Assembly (NCBI GenBank): GCA_020635285.1
Contig: JACKAB010000013.1
Span: 1-64,000 of the forward strand
DNA length: 64,000 nucleotides
Reading direction: 5' to 3'
Source of the DNA: Ignavibacteriales bacterium
GTDB lineage: Bacteria; Bacteroidota; Ignavibacteria; Ignavibacteriales; Melioribacteraceae
In this document: piece by piece, positions 9,380-19,924 of the stretch
Numbering within the stretch: the first letter of the stretch is position 1
Layout of the letters: each line of letters begins with the position of its first letter
Program-made: the position numbers and the translations under genes
Notes under the pieces: model-generated
Told to the model about the DNA's origin: nothing
Seen by the model: only the letters and a program-made list of their open reading frames with translations
Database searches by the model: none

Positions 9380-10441
9380 TTATAAGCATTTTATTTTTTC
9401 TTTAGAATTTTCTAACATTAAATCTAACTTATCATTGATATAATCTGGATATTTGCCTTCAAAATACTCATACATCAATGGATTGCCAGAAAAATAATGG
9501 GATGAATATTCAATAAAATTATTAGTGGCTATTTTACCATTAAACTTAAATAATTTTTTAGATATAGATTTTATCTTAAAGTCATCTTTATAATTATAAT
9601 TAAAATCAGAATCCCTTTTCTTCAAATATTCACTCAGTGTATATAGGTGAATTGCTCCATCAATGTGCCTAAATTGCTTATCTCCCAAATCATATTCAGC
9701 ATGTATATACCTTGCTGGGTAATATATATTTCCATTTATTTTGATTTCTTCATCTTCTGTTTTGAATTCTTCTGCTTGGAATATCTTAATCCCATTTTTA
9801 GTTTTCCACTGAATATTCAGTGAGTAAGCATTGTTGAAAAAAAAATCTAATAAATCGATCTTTTAAGCCAAAGGGAGGTCTCAAATGCATAATTCCATTT
9901 TTTATTTTATTTATCTCATTTTTGAAACTTGGACCGTACCAAGTATCTTTTTCAAACCAGTTTGGTCCGTTTACATCAATACGTATTCTATTTTTATCAA
10001 TCGCTATATATTTTTCCACTTGTGTTTGTTTGTCGGCCCAAAAAAGCTCAACAAATCTCGGGGCAAAATTATTATTCTCATAAAATCCTCTTCTAAAAAA
10101 AGGGTGAACCATAACTACAATATCTTCAGAATATAAATTACCTTCCTTTGGTGGTCTCTTTTCAAAATGTTGCAATAAGTTTCAAAATCTGTTAGCCCTT
10201 CTTTATCAATTTTTACATGTGGGCATAAGTGCAGGACAATATTTGGAAAGCATGCAACAACTCCAATTGTTCGAATATATTTAATATGTTCTTTGTTTAG
10301 ATCTAATCCTAATGATGAACTCTTTTTTAGAAAGCTTTCTATTCTTTCTGAATTTTCAGAAAAGCTTTTTTCTTCTTCTTCAGCCATTTGTTGCAAAAAA
10401 TTTTTATGTAAGTCTTTTTTCCATAATTTTTTTTTATACAT
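9380..10441 (-). CDS. Hypothetical protein, about 350 residues, two frameshifts
   Basis: Three frames on the minus strand fit end to end as one protein. It starts MYKKKLWKKDLHKNFLQQMA at 10441. A shift near 10180 joins LTDFET to LLQHFEKRPPKEGNLYSED. Another in the T-run near 9838-9845 joins KDRFIRFFF to NNAYSLNIQWKTKNG, and the protein continues through AEYDLGDKQFRHIDGAIHLY to the stop at 9380. It is rich in aromatic and charged residues, with no signal peptide, membrane helix or recognised motif. I cannot assign a family or function. Confidence 0.6.
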
Positions 10442-10570
10442 ATAACTGTTTGTTAATAATTCCCATTAAGCAATGATTATATTGCTTAATAAAACTATTA
10501 ATAACACTAATTTTTTTTTTATTTTAAACTCTCTTAATTATCTCTCCTAAAATATTAAGGAAAATTAAAT

Positions 10571-11587
10571 ATGACAAAATTTTATTTAGCTATTTTTCTG
10601 CTTTCCATTTTACTTTTAACCTCTTGCGTAAAAGAAATAAAAAATAATGACTCGGTGGACTCAAAAAATAGAGTTAATGAATACGCGTTGGTTATTCATG
10701 GAGGTGCCGGAAATATTTATAAAGGCAGATATACAGAAGAGCAAGAAAAATTATATATAGATAAATTAAGCGAGGCTTTAAATCTTGGAAAAGAAATTTT
10801 AGCAAGCGGCGGCACATCTGTTGATGCAGTTGAAACTGTTATAAGAGTTCTTGAGGACTCACCTTTATTTAATGCCGGAAAAGGGGCTGTGCTAACTTCA
10901 GACGGTGATGTTGAACTTGATGCATCAATTATGAACGGAAAAGATATAAGTGCAGGAGGAGTTGCTAGTTTGCGTCATATCAAAAATCCAATTACTCTTG
11001 CCAGGTTTGTTATGGAACATTCAACTCATGTTCTGCTTTTTGGAGAAGGAGCAGAAAAATTTGCAGATGAATTTGGAATGCAGAAAGTTGAAAATAATTA
11101 CTTCAAAACAGAAGAAAGAATTGAAGAATATAATAATAGTAAATCCGTTGCAAGTATAGAAAATAAAGATTACAAGTTTGGAACTGTTGGCTGCGTTGCA
11201 ATAGATAAAAACGGTAACCTTGCTGCCGGAACTTCAACCGGCGGAATGGCTGGTAAAAAATTTGGAAGAGTTGGTGATGCTCCAATAATTGGAGCTGGAA
11301 CATATGCAAATAATAAAACTTGCGCTTTATCCGCTACTGGTCACGGAGAATTTTTTATTAGAAATGTTGTTACTTATGATATTTCTGCATTAATGGAATA
11401 TAGTAAGTTTACTTTGAAAGAAGCTGCTGATCATGTAATTAAAAATAAATTAGTAAAACAAAATGCTAAAGGCGGCATAATTGGTATTGATAAAAAAGGT
11501 AATATAGTTATGTCTTTCAATACTGATGGAATGTTTAGAGGATATATAACTAAAGATTCTGAACCAACTGTTGAGTTATATAATTAG
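10571..11587 (+). CDS. Isoaspartyl peptidase/L-asparaginase (Ntn hydrolase), lipoprotein
   Basis: This intact 338-residue protein belongs to the plant-type asparaginase (IaaA) family, which cleaves beta-aspartyl peptides and asparagine after self-cleavage. The N terminus has a lipobox (LLLTSC, Cys19). VIHGGAGNIYKGRY opens the enzyme domain. The nucleophile is Thr205 in FGTVGCVAID, which becomes the N terminus of the beta subunit, and STGGMAGKKFGRVGDAPIIG is the conserved substrate loop. Export as a lipoprotein is an inference from the lipobox. It is a single gene with no operon partner, in AT-rich flanks. Confidence 0.93.
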   Translation: MTKFYLAIFLLSILLLTSCVKEIKNNDSVDSKNRVNEYALVIHGGAGNIYKGRYTEEQEKLYIDKLSEALNLGKEILASGGTSVDAVETVIRVLEDSPLFNAGKGAVLTSDGDVELDASIMNGKDISAGGVASLRHIKNPITLARFVMEHSTHVLLFGEGAEKFADEFGMQKVENNYFKTEERIEEYNNSKSVASIENKDYKFGTVGCVAIDKNGNLAAGTSTGGMAGKKFGRVGDAPIIGAGTYANNKTCALSATGHGEFFIRNVVTYDISALMEYSKFTLKEAADHVIKNKLVKQNAKGGIIGIDKKGNIVMSFNTDGMFRGYITKDSEPTVELYN

Positions 11588-11832
11588 GTTTATCAACATA
11601 CATATATTTAAATATTGTATATATATTTAAAAGAATAATAAAGAATAAGCATGTTAATATGTGGATAACTAAGAATTTGTTTGTTTATAAGCTGTTTTGC
11701 AGACTAATCAATTTTTTTAATTGTTCATAACTTTAACAAACTGCTAAGTATAAAAACATATACGTTCATAACTCATAATTGCCAACAAATGATTACAAAG
11801 TTACTAACACTTTTTAGTTAGTTATCAACACT

Positions 11833-12978
11833 ATGAAAAATATTTTTTCTGGAATTCGAGTTTTAGAATTATCATCGGTTTTGGCTGGACCATCAGTCGG
11901 AATGTTCTTTGCAGAGCTTGGTGCAGAAGTAATAAAAATAGAAAACCCAAATACTATGGGAGACGTAACAAGAAGTTGGAGACTTCCTAACGAAAATCAA
12001 AACAATGATATTTCGAGCTATTTCTGTTCAGTCAATTGGGGTAAAAAATCAATCGCACTTGATTTGGAAATTAAGGAAGATTATAAAATATTTTCTGAAT
12101 TAGTCAAAAAATCGGATGTAATTACTGTAAGCTTTAAGTTTGGTGATGATAAAAAACTTAATGCAGATTATAAATCAATAAAAAAAATAAATCCAAAAAT
12201 TATTTATGCTCAAATAACAGGTTTTGGATTAAATGATGAAAGAACAGCTTTTGATGCAGTAATTCAAGCTTATTCCGGATTTATGTATATCAATGGATTA
12301 CCTGAAACAGATCCATTAAAAATGCCGGTCGCTTTAATTGATATTTTAGCAGCTCATCAAATTAAAGAAGCAATACTTATTGCGTATATAGAAAAATTAA
12401 AAACCGGAAAAGGCGCAATTGTTGAATGCTCACTTTTACAAGCAGGAATTTCCTCTTTAGCTAATCAAGCCTCTAATTATTTAAATGTCGGAATTATTCC
12501 AGAAAGAAAGGGTTCTGACCATCCAAATATTTTTCCTTATGGAACGACATTTCTAACAAAGGACAAAAAGCATATTTTGCTTGCAATTGGAAACGATAAG
12601 CAATTCTCTAGGTTCTGCAAAACAGTGGATGTCAAAAATAAAATTACACAAGACAAATTTTCTACAAATTTTGAAAGAGTAAAAAATAGAAATGAATTAA
12701 AGAAAATTATAGTAAAATTAATCTCAGAATATAATTCTAAAAAACTGATAGAAATATTAGATAAAAACAAAATCCCTGCTGCCTTAATTAAAAACATGAA
12801 AGAAGTTTTTGAGCAAGAACAGGCACAAGAACTTTTACTAATTTCTGAAAGAAACAATACCAAGTATTTTGGTATAAATACATTTTCAGCAAAAGTTAAT
12901 AAGAAAAGAATTACAAAACTTTCACCACCACCACATTTAGACGAAAACCGAAAAGAGATATTTAAGTTAATTCAATAA
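11833..12978 (+). CDS. Family III CoA transferase (CaiB/BaiF-like)
   Basis: This intact 381-residue cytoplasmic enzyme should move CoA between carboxylic acids. The N terminus GIRVLELSSVLAGPSVGMFF is the family opening, followed by AELGAEVIKIENP. The likely catalytic Asp is in PVALIDILAAHQ, in the position of the aspartyl-CoA residue of formyl-CoA transferase. RKGSDHPNIFPYGTTF is the conserved central block. The substrate acid cannot be told. It ends 31 bases from the converging clpB end. Confidence 0.92.
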   Translation: MKNIFSGIRVLELSSVLAGPSVGMFFAELGAEVIKIENPNTMGDVTRSWRLPNENQNNDISSYFCSVNWGKKSIALDLEIKEDYKIFSELVKKSDVITVSFKFGDDKKLNADYKSIKKINPKIIYAQITGFGLNDERTAFDAVIQAYSGFMYINGLPETDPLKMPVALIDILAAHQIKEAILIAYIEKLKTGKGAIVECSLLQAGISSLANQASNYLNVGIIPERKGSDHPNIFPYGTTFLTKDKKHILLAIGNDKQFSRFCKTVDVKNKITQDKFSTNFERVKNRNELKKIIVKLISEYNSKKLIEILDKNKIPAALIKNMKEVFEQEQAQELLLISERNNTKYFGINTFSAKVNKKRITKLSPPPHLDENRKEIFKLIQ

Positions 12979-13009
12979 TTTAGTCTTTTTCTACGTCTCT
13001 TGTTTTTTA

Positions 13010-15628
13010 TTAACCCTTACTAAACTTTATTTGACCATCTCCCGGATAACTAGCAACAACAGTATCTCCAGATGAAAAATTATTCATCAGCAACTCTGTT
13101 GAGAGAGGATTTATTAAGTGTCGCTGTATAGTTCGTTTTAATGGTCTTGCACCATAGGTTATATCAGATCCTATAGAAAGTAGAAAATCTTTAACCTCAT
13201 CTTTTATTATAAGCTCAATATTCTTATCCGCCAATAATTTACCAACTCTTTGAAGCTGGATTTCAATTATATTTTTAAGCTCACCTTTAAGTAACGGTTT
13301 AAATAATACAACCTCATCAATTCTATTAAGAAACTCAGGCCGAATCGTTTTTCTAAGTAAGTCGCTTAACTTAACCCTTAACTCGGCTAATATTTCCTCA
13401 TAATTATCTTCGTTAAAATCGTTAAATCTTTCTTGAAATAAGTGTGAGCCCAAGTTGGAGGTCATTATTATGATTGTGTTTTTAAAATCAACCGTTCTCC
13501 CCTGATTATCAGTTAGTCTTCCATCATCTAAAACTTGTAATAAAATATTAAATACATCAGGATGGGCTTTTTCAATTTCATCTAAAAGCACAACTGAATA
13601 TGGTCGCCTTCTAACAGCTTCAGTTAATTGTCCCCCTTCTTCATATCCAATATATCCGGGAGGCGCACCAACTAATCTTGAAACAGAATGCTTCTCCATA
13701 TATTCCGACATGTCAATTCTAATCATTGCGTGTTCATCATTAAATAAATATTCGGCTAAAGCCCTTGCCAGCTCTGTCTTACCAACTCCGGTAGTTCCAA
13801 TAAAAATGAAAGAGCCAATAGGTCTGGCAACATCCTGCAAACCTGCGCGAGAACGCCTGATTGCGTTAGCAACCGCAGAAACAGCCTCGTCTTGTCCCAC
13901 AACTCTTTTATGAAGCTCATCTTCTAATTTAATAAGCTTACTTCTTTCGCTTTCAAGCATTTTGTTTACAGGGATTCCTGTCCATTTTGCAATAACCTCA
14001 GCTATGTCTTCTGAGTCAACCTCTTCCTTCAACATTTTACTATTCTTTTGAATCTTGTTAAGTTCCTCAGACTCATGCTTTAATTTTTTTTCCAATTCGG
14101 AAATTGTACCATATCTTAATTCTGCAACCTTGCCATAGTTTCCTTCCCTTTCAAATTTTTCAGCATCAATTTTTACTTTTTCAATATCATTTTTTAGCTG
14201 ATGAATAATTTTAATTTTTTCTTTCTCTAAATTCCAATGTGCCCTTAAAGTATTTCTTTCTTCTAACAAATCACTTAATTCTTTTTCTATTTCTTTTAAC
14301 CTAAGCGCAGAGTCAGTGTCCTTTTCGCGTTTCAAGGCTTCTTTCTCTATCTCTAATTGCTTAACTCTTCTTTCTAATTTATCTAACTCTTCAGGCATTG
14401 AGTCAATTTCGATTCTAAGTTTAGAAGCAGCTTCGTCAATTAAGTCAATAGCTTTGTCGGGTAAAAATCTATCGGTAATATATCTGTTTGAAAGTTGGGC
14501 AGCGGAAACAATTGCCCCATCGGTAATTCTAACTCCGTGATGAAGTTCATACTTTTCTTTTAGTCCCCTTAAAATAGAAATTGTATCTTCTTCAGAAGGT
14601 TCAGTAATTAATACCGGTTGAAACCTTCGCTCAAGCGCAGCATCTTTTTCAATATTTTGTTTGTATTCTTTTAATGTTGTAGCGCCAATGGCATGAAGTT
14701 CTCCTCTTGCCAATGCAGGTTTAAGAATATTTGCTGCATCCATAGCTCCGTCGGTCTTTCCCGCCCCAACTAACTGATGCATTTCATCAATGAATAAAAT
14801 TATTTCACCGTTAGAGTTTTGTACCTCTTTTATTACAGCTTTTATTCTTTCCTCAAACTGTCCTCTAAACTGCGTACCAGCAACCAATGAACCTAAGTCT
14901 AGTGCTATTATGCTTTTTGTTTTTAAGTTCTCTGGCACATCACCGGAAACAATTCTTTGGGCTATGCCTTCTGCTATTGCGGTTTTGCCAACACCTGGCT
15001 CGCCAATTAGAACAGGATTGTTTTTTGTTCTTCTTGATAAAACTTGAAGTACCCTTCTAATTTCTTCATCACGACCAATAACCGGATCAAGCTTTCCATT
15101 GCGGGCAAGCTCATTTAAGTCCTTTCCAAACTTTTTGAGAGATTGATAAGTGTCCTCTGCATTTTGTGAAGTTACCCTTTGGGTTCCGCGAATATCTTTT
15201 AAGCCTGCAAGAATTACTTCCCTTGTAATTCCGTTTTGTTTTAAAAGGTTTCCAACCTTTCCGGAGTCTGAAGCAAGAGCAAGTAAAAGATGTTCAGTTG
15301 ACACAAACTCGTCTTTTAATTTTTTTGCTTCTTCTGCGGACATATCTAAAAGCTTGCTGGTATTTGTTGAAAGCTGTTGATTGCCAATACCAGAGCCAGT
15401 TACCTTAGGTAAGGTTTCTAAAAAGCTTCCCAACTGAACCTTTAATTGAGAAACATTTGCACCGGTTTTTTGAACCATTGATTCTGCAACACTTCCGCTT
15501 TCTTGCAGCATTGCAGCAAAAATATGTTCCGGCTCAACTATTTGGTTATTATAGTTCTGTGCAATTTCAACTGCACTTTGAATTACTTCTTGTGCTTTTA
15601 TAGTTAGTTTATTTAAATTAAAACTCAT
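13010..15628 (-). CDS. clpB: ATP-dependent disaggregase ClpB
   Basis: This intact 872-residue Hsp100 chaperone works with DnaK to pull proteins out of aggregates. It has an N-terminal Clp repeat domain (about 1-145) and a first AAA+ module with Walker A GEPGVGKT and Walker B ILFIDEMHQLV. The long coiled-coil middle domain (about 410-525), specific to ClpB, follows. The second AAA+ module has GTTGVGKTE, where Thr replaces the usual Pro, and VVLLDEIEKAH. No complete CIRCE operator is visible in the 270 bases shared with mnmE upstream, so its heat regulation is not explained here. Confidence 0.98.
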   Translation of the reverse strand: MSFNLNKLTIKAQEVIQSAVEIAQNYNNQIVEPEHIFAAMLQESGSVAESMVQKTGANVSQLKVQLGSFLETLPKVTGSGIGNQQLSTNTSKLLDMSAEEAKKLKDEFVSTEHLLLALASDSGKVGNLLKQNGITREVILAGLKDIRGTQRVTSQNAEDTYQSLKKFGKDLNELARNGKLDPVIGRDEEIRRVLQVLSRRTKNNPVLIGEPGVGKTAIAEGIAQRIVSGDVPENLKTKSIIALDLGSLVAGTQFRGQFEERIKAVIKEVQNSNGEIILFIDEMHQLVGAGKTDGAMDAANILKPALARGELHAIGATTLKEYKQNIEKDAALERRFQPVLITEPSEEDTISILRGLKEKYELHHGVRITDGAIVSAAQLSNRYITDRFLPDKAIDLIDEAASKLRIEIDSMPEELDKLERRVKQLEIEKEALKREKDTDSALRLKEIEKELSDLLEERNTLRAHWNLEKEKIKIIHQLKNDIEKVKIDAEKFEREGNYGKVAELRYGTISELEKKLKHESEELNKIQKNSKMLKEEVDSEDIAEVIAKWTGIPVNKMLESERSKLIKLEDELHKRVVGQDEAVSAVANAIRRSRAGLQDVARPIGSFIFIGTTGVGKTELARALAEYLFNDEHAMIRIDMSEYMEKHSVSRLVGAPPGYIGYEEGGQLTEAVRRRPYSVVLLDEIEKAHPDVFNILLQVLDDGRLTDNQGRTVDFKNTIIIMTSNLGSHLFQERFNDFNEDNYEEILAELRVKLSDLLRKTIRPEFLNRIDEVVLFKPLLKGELKNIIEIQLQRVGKLLADKNIELIIKDEVKDFLLSIGSDITYGARPLKRTIQRHLINPLSTELLMNNFSSGDTVVASYPGDGQIKFSKG

Positions 15629-15897
15629 TTTAAGTCCTCTTTATTAATCCATCACTATTTTTCTAAACGAAAAACAAAATCAAATACATTTTTGTTTAAC
15701 AAATATTTTTCTAAAAGGTTTCCTCTTATACATTTAAAGAACAAATAGTTTTAATTTGATATAATCTGTTGACTGAATCTAAGTTTATAGAATAAAATAA
15801 GTTAGCACGATTGATAATTGATTAATATAGAAAATCACCGTATATTTAATGTTCTATTTTTTATATAACTAAATTAAAAACTAAATATTTAATATTA

Positions 15898-17258
15898 ATG
15901 AGTTTAATTTCAAACAACGATGTAATAGCTGCCATTGCCACCCCATTTGGAGTAGGTGCAATTTCTGTAATAAGAGTCAGCGGCGAGAACAGTATTGAAT
16001 TAACGGATAAAATTTTCAAAGGTAAAAATAAATTAAGTGATTTTGCCTCACACACAATTCATTATGGAAATATTTTAGATAGTAAAAACGAAATAATAGA
16101 TGATGTCTTAGTTTCAGTTTTCAAAGCTCCAAATTCATATACTGGAGAGAACTCAGTTGAGGTTAGTAGTCACGGCAGTCAACTGATATGCAATAAAATT
16201 TTAGAAAGACTTGTTGAAGTTGGTGTAAGGCTAGCAGAACCGGGCGAGTTTACAAAAAGAGCTTTTTTGAATGGTAGAATTGATTTATCCCAAGCCGAAG
16301 CTGTAATTGATATTATTAATTCACGTACTAACGCTTCTTTAAAAGGTGCAAGAAATCAGCTTGATGGAGTGCTATCAAATAAAGTTGATGAGTTAAGAAA
16401 CTCACTTTTAAATTCATCATCTTTAATAGAGTTAGAATTAGATTTTGCAGAGGAGGACCTGGAATTTGTGTCTTATCAAAAAGTGAGGGAAGAGATACAT
16501 GAAATCATTTCAGTATTAGCAGAATTAATTGAGTCTTACAAATATGGAAAAATAATACGAGAAGGATTAAATGTAGTTTTAGTCGGTAAGCCTAACGTCG
16601 GCAAATCCTCTTTGTTAAATTATTTGGTTAAAGAGGCGAGGGCTATTGTAAGCCATATTCCCGGAACAACAAGGGATGTTTTGCGAGAAGAGCTATCAGT
16701 CGATGGAATTTTAATAAAACTTTATGATACAGCAGGAATCCGTTTTACGGAAGATGAGATTGAGAAAGAGGGAGTTTTAAGAAGTCGAAAAGCCGTAAAA
16801 GATGCAGATTTAGTTGTTTTAATTTCGGAAGCATTAGAAGAATTTCCCAAAGGACTTTATGAGGAATTGCTAACTTTAACAGAAGAAAAAAATATTATAC
16901 ATGTTGAGAATAAGTGCGATTTGAAAACTGACAAATCAAATTTTACAGGAATTCCAATTTCAGCAAAACCGGAGAGGGAATAGAAAGGTTTCTTAAAGAG
17001 ATAAAAGTAAAAGGAATTAGCTCAGATGCTTACTCAGAAAAAACAATTTTGGTTACAAATCTAAGGCATAAAAATGCCTTAGAAAAAGCCAAGGAATATT
17101 TAGTCAAATCAATAGAGTCCATAGATCAAAAATTTACCGGTGAATTTATTTCTGTTGATTTAAGAAACGCTGAAAGCGCGCTTGGAGAAATAATTGGAAT
17201 AGTAACAACAGATGATATATTAAATAATATATTTGCAAAATTTTGCATTGGGAAGTAA
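15898..17258 (+). CDS. mnmE: tRNA uridine-5-carboxymethylaminomethyl GTPase MnmE, one frameshift
   Basis: With MnmG, MnmE modifies the wobble uridine of several tRNAs. The N-terminal formyl-THF-binding domain begins NDVIAAIATPFGVGAISVIR. The GTPase domain has VGKPNVGKSSLLN (about 228-240) and DTAGIRFTEDEIEKEG, and the C terminus ends FCIGK with the catalytic cysteine. The first frame stops at 16983 after ISAKPERE. Adding one A to the run near 16973 gives AKTGEGIERFLKEI and continues to 17258, restoring about 454 residues. All motifs survive, so a one-base sequence error is more likely than gene loss. Confidence 0.95.
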
Positions 17259-17272
17259 AGAAAAACAATAAT

Positions 17273-17288
17273 CGTTTCACGTGAAACA
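17273..17288. other. parS-like centromere site 1
   Basis: CGTTTCACGTGAAACA contains the perfect 14-base palindrome GTTTCACGTGAAAC, matching the ParB-binding parS consensus TGTTNCACGTGAAACA at 15 of 16 positions. It lies in the 90-base gap between mnmE and mnmG. Confidence 0.85.
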
Positions 17289-17319
17289 AAACAAAAATGT
17301 TTCTCAAAATAATTAAATG

Positions 17320-17335
17320 TGTTCCACGTGAAACA
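17320..17335. other. parS-like centromere site 2
   Basis: TGTTCCACGTGAAACA matches the parS consensus TGTTNCACGTGAAACA at every position. It lies 47 bases downstream of site 1 and 14 bases before the mnmG start. parS sites bind ParB and usually cluster near the replication origin. Confidence 0.9.
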
Positions 17336-17348
17336 GAAAGTATAATAA

Positions 17349-19225
17349 ATGAAAAGTTATGATATAATTGTTGTAGGCGGCGGACATGCCGGTATTGAAG
17401 CTGCAATTGCCCCGGCTAAAATGGGTTTATCGGTTGCGCTTGTTACAATGGAAAAGAACGCAATTGGAAGGATGTCTTGCAATCCTGCAATCGGTGGGAG
17501 TGCAAAAGGTCACCTTGTTCATGAAATAGATGCGCTTGGTGGAGTAATGGGCGTAATTGCAGATCGAACAGGAATTCAATTTAGAACTTTAAATAAATCT
17601 AAAGGTCCGGCTATTTGGGCCGGAAGATGTCAATCAGATAGAAAGCTTTATTCTGAAGAAGCCGTTAGAGTTGTTTCAGAAACAAAAAATTTAGAAATAG
17701 TTGAAGATTCTATTGTTGATGTTATGGTTGAGGATGGAAAAATAGTTGGAGCTAAAACCTTAAGCGGAAAAGAAATGAAATGCAAGGCAGTGATAATTGC
17801 TTCAGGCACTTTTCTAAATGGTTTGATGCATACAGGATTAAAATCAAAAAAAGGTGGAAGGTTCGGAGAAACCCATCAACAGGATTGACAGAGAAATTGA
17901 GCTCCTTAGGATTCAAATTTGATCGGCTTAAAACAGGAACTCCACCAAGACTTTTAAAAGATTCAATCAACTTTGATATTCTCTTAGAACAACCAGGAGA
18001 TGAAAATCCAGAACCATTTTCTATGAGAACGGATAAGTCAGTATTTCCATTTCTTCCTCAAGTCAGCTGCCACATAACCTACACAGATGAAAAGGTACAT
18101 AAAATTTTGGAAACAGGGTTTAGTAAATCGCCTATGTTTACTGGACTTATAAATGGAGTTGGGCCGAGATATTGTCCTTCTATTGAAGATAAAATTGTAA
18201 GATTTGCTGATAAAGATAAACACCAACTGTTTTTAGAGCCGGAAGGATTGGATGATAATTTAATTTATGTAAATGGATTTTCATCTTCTCTTCCTGAAGA
18301 TGTTCAGTTAAAGGCAATTCATAGTATTAAGGGATTAGAAAATGCAATTATGGTTAGACCAGGATATGCAGTGGAATATGATTATTTTCCGCCATATCAA
18401 GTTGATTTAACTTTAGAAACAAAATTAGTAAAGGGGCTGTATTTTGCTGGACAAATAAACGGAACTTCTGGATATGAAGAAGCTGCTGGTCAAGGATTGA
18501 TAGCAGGAATTAATGCCGGATTAAAAATTCAAAATAGGGAAGACTTAATTCTAAAAAGGAGCGAATCTTATATTGGAGTGCTGATTGATGATTTGGTTGG
18601 AAAGTCAACCAGCGAACCTTATAGAATGTTTACTTCCAGAGCGGAACACAGGTTGCTTCTTCGCCAAGATAATTCTGATAGAAGGCTTCTGCGATATGGA
18701 AATAAAGTTGGTTTGGTTGAAGATGAATTATTAAATGAGTTAGAAAGAAGAGAAGTTCTAATTACAAAATCAAAAGAGCTGGTGGGTGAAGTAAGGCTTC
18801 TGCCGAAAGAAATAAATGATCTTTTGATCTCAAAAGATTCAAAAATTGTTGATAACTCAGAATTTATAGGAAAGTTGGTTAAACGCCCAGAGTTAAACTT
18901 AAAAGAATTATTGCTTTTACTTGATCCAATTAAATATCCATTAGTTGATGCAATTTTAGCAGATAATAATGTGCTTGAGCAAGTAGAAATAGAATTAAAG
19001 TATGAAGGCTATATTTATCGGCAGCAGGAATTGATAAATAAAATGGAAAAATTAGAAGACTTAAAAATTCCAACTAATTTCAATTTTTTAAACCTAAAGA
19101 CAATTTCAACAGAGGGAAAAGAAAAATTGCATAAGATAAAGCCGCGTTCTTTGGGACAAGCATCAAGAATTTCAGGGGTTTCGCCTTCTGATATTTCCGT
19201 TTTATTAGTATATTTGAAGTCGTAA
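17349..19225 (+). CDS. mnmG: tRNA uridine-5-carboxymethylaminomethyl FAD enzyme MnmG, one frameshift
   Basis: This FAD-dependent partner of MnmE is about 625 residues when restored. VVGGGHAGIEAAIA is the FAD-binding loop. SCNPAIGGSAKGHLVHEIDA and AIWAGRCQSDR are GidA signatures, as are RPGYAVEYDYFPP, GQINGTSGYEEAAGQGLIAG and TSRAEHRLLLRQDN. The first frame ends at 17888 after RFGETHQQD. A one-base gain near 17870 joins KKGGRFGE to PSTGLTEKLSSLGF, after which the frame runs intact to 19225. The apparent start at 17780 of the second frame is an artefact of this lesion. Confidence 0.96.
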
Positions 19226-19243
19226 ATAATTTAGGGTGCTTGT

Positions 19244-19924
19244 TTGAAAACACAGAAAGACTATATTAAAGAATTAAAATCCTATTTATGGGAGAATCAA
19301 TTAAGTATTAATGATTACCAAATAGAAAGATTGGCTCATTTTGCTGATTTACTTGTAAAGAAGAACCAGGAAGTAAATTTGATTTCTCGCAAAGATGAAG
19401 AAAATATTATTGAAAATCATATTTTCATTAGTGCATTAGTAACGGAGTTTTTACCTACCAATGCAAATAGTTTTTTAGATATTGGAACAGGCGGTGGAAT
19501 ACCCGGAATCCCTTTGGCAATCACCAGGCCAATGATGAAAGGTGTTTTGGTAGATTCAACCGGAAAAAAAATTGATGCCGTAAAAGAGTTTATTAGCAAA
19601 TTAAAATTAAGTAATGCAATTGCAGAAAACTCGCGTGTAGAAAGTGAAGAATTTATTAAGCAATATCAAAATCAGTTTGATTTAATTATCTCTCGCGGTA
19701 CAGTTCCTATGATAATTTTATTTAGATATGCAATCCCCTTAATAAAAAACAAGGCTTACTTACTTGCAATCAAAGGGGGAGATATTGATGCAGAATTTAA
19801 AACAGCACTGCTTAAATACAAACCAAATATTAAAAAATCGACTATTTTTGAACTAGCTTATAAACCCACAAACCTTAGAAATAAAAAAGGGAAAAAACTA
19901 ATTCTATTGGAAATTACTAAATGA
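19244..19924 (+). CDS. rsmG: 16S rRNA (guanine527-N7)-methyltransferase RsmG
   Basis: This intact 226-residue enzyme methylates G527 of 16S rRNA using S-adenosylmethionine. The RsmG core reads LADLLVKKNQEVNLIS, then the SAM-binding FLDIGTGGGIPGIPLAI (about 84-100) and IISRGTVPM. The start is TTG at 19244, supported by an AGGGTG ribosome site 6 bases upstream. It lies 18 bases after mnmG, the common mnmG-rsmG order, and overlaps murQ by four bases (ATGA), so the two are translationally coupled. Confidence 0.96.
   Translation: MKTQKDYIKELKSYLWENQLSINDYQIERLAHFADLLVKKNQEVNLISRKDEENIIENHIFISALVTEFLPTNANSFLDIGTGGGIPGIPLAITRPMMKGVLVDSTGKKIDAVKEFISKLKLSNAIAENSRVESEEFIKQYQNQFDLIISRGTVPMIILFRYAIPLIKNKAYLLAIKGGDIDAEFKTALLKYKPNIKKSTIFELAYKPTNLRNKKGKKLILLEITK

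Noticed and set aside
12537..12863. 108-aa minus-strand frame
   Set aside because: It lies wholly inside the CoA transferase coding region on the other strand and shows no protein-like features.
15629..15897. CIRCE heat-shock operator upstream of clpB
   Set aside because: Only a partial half-site (TTAGCAC near 15802) is present; the spaced inverted repeat is missing.
17780..17970. Separate gene starting at 17780 before the second half of mnmG
   Set aside because: The first 40 residues are the out-of-frame reading of mnmG; the conserved sequence begins only after the lesion near 17870.
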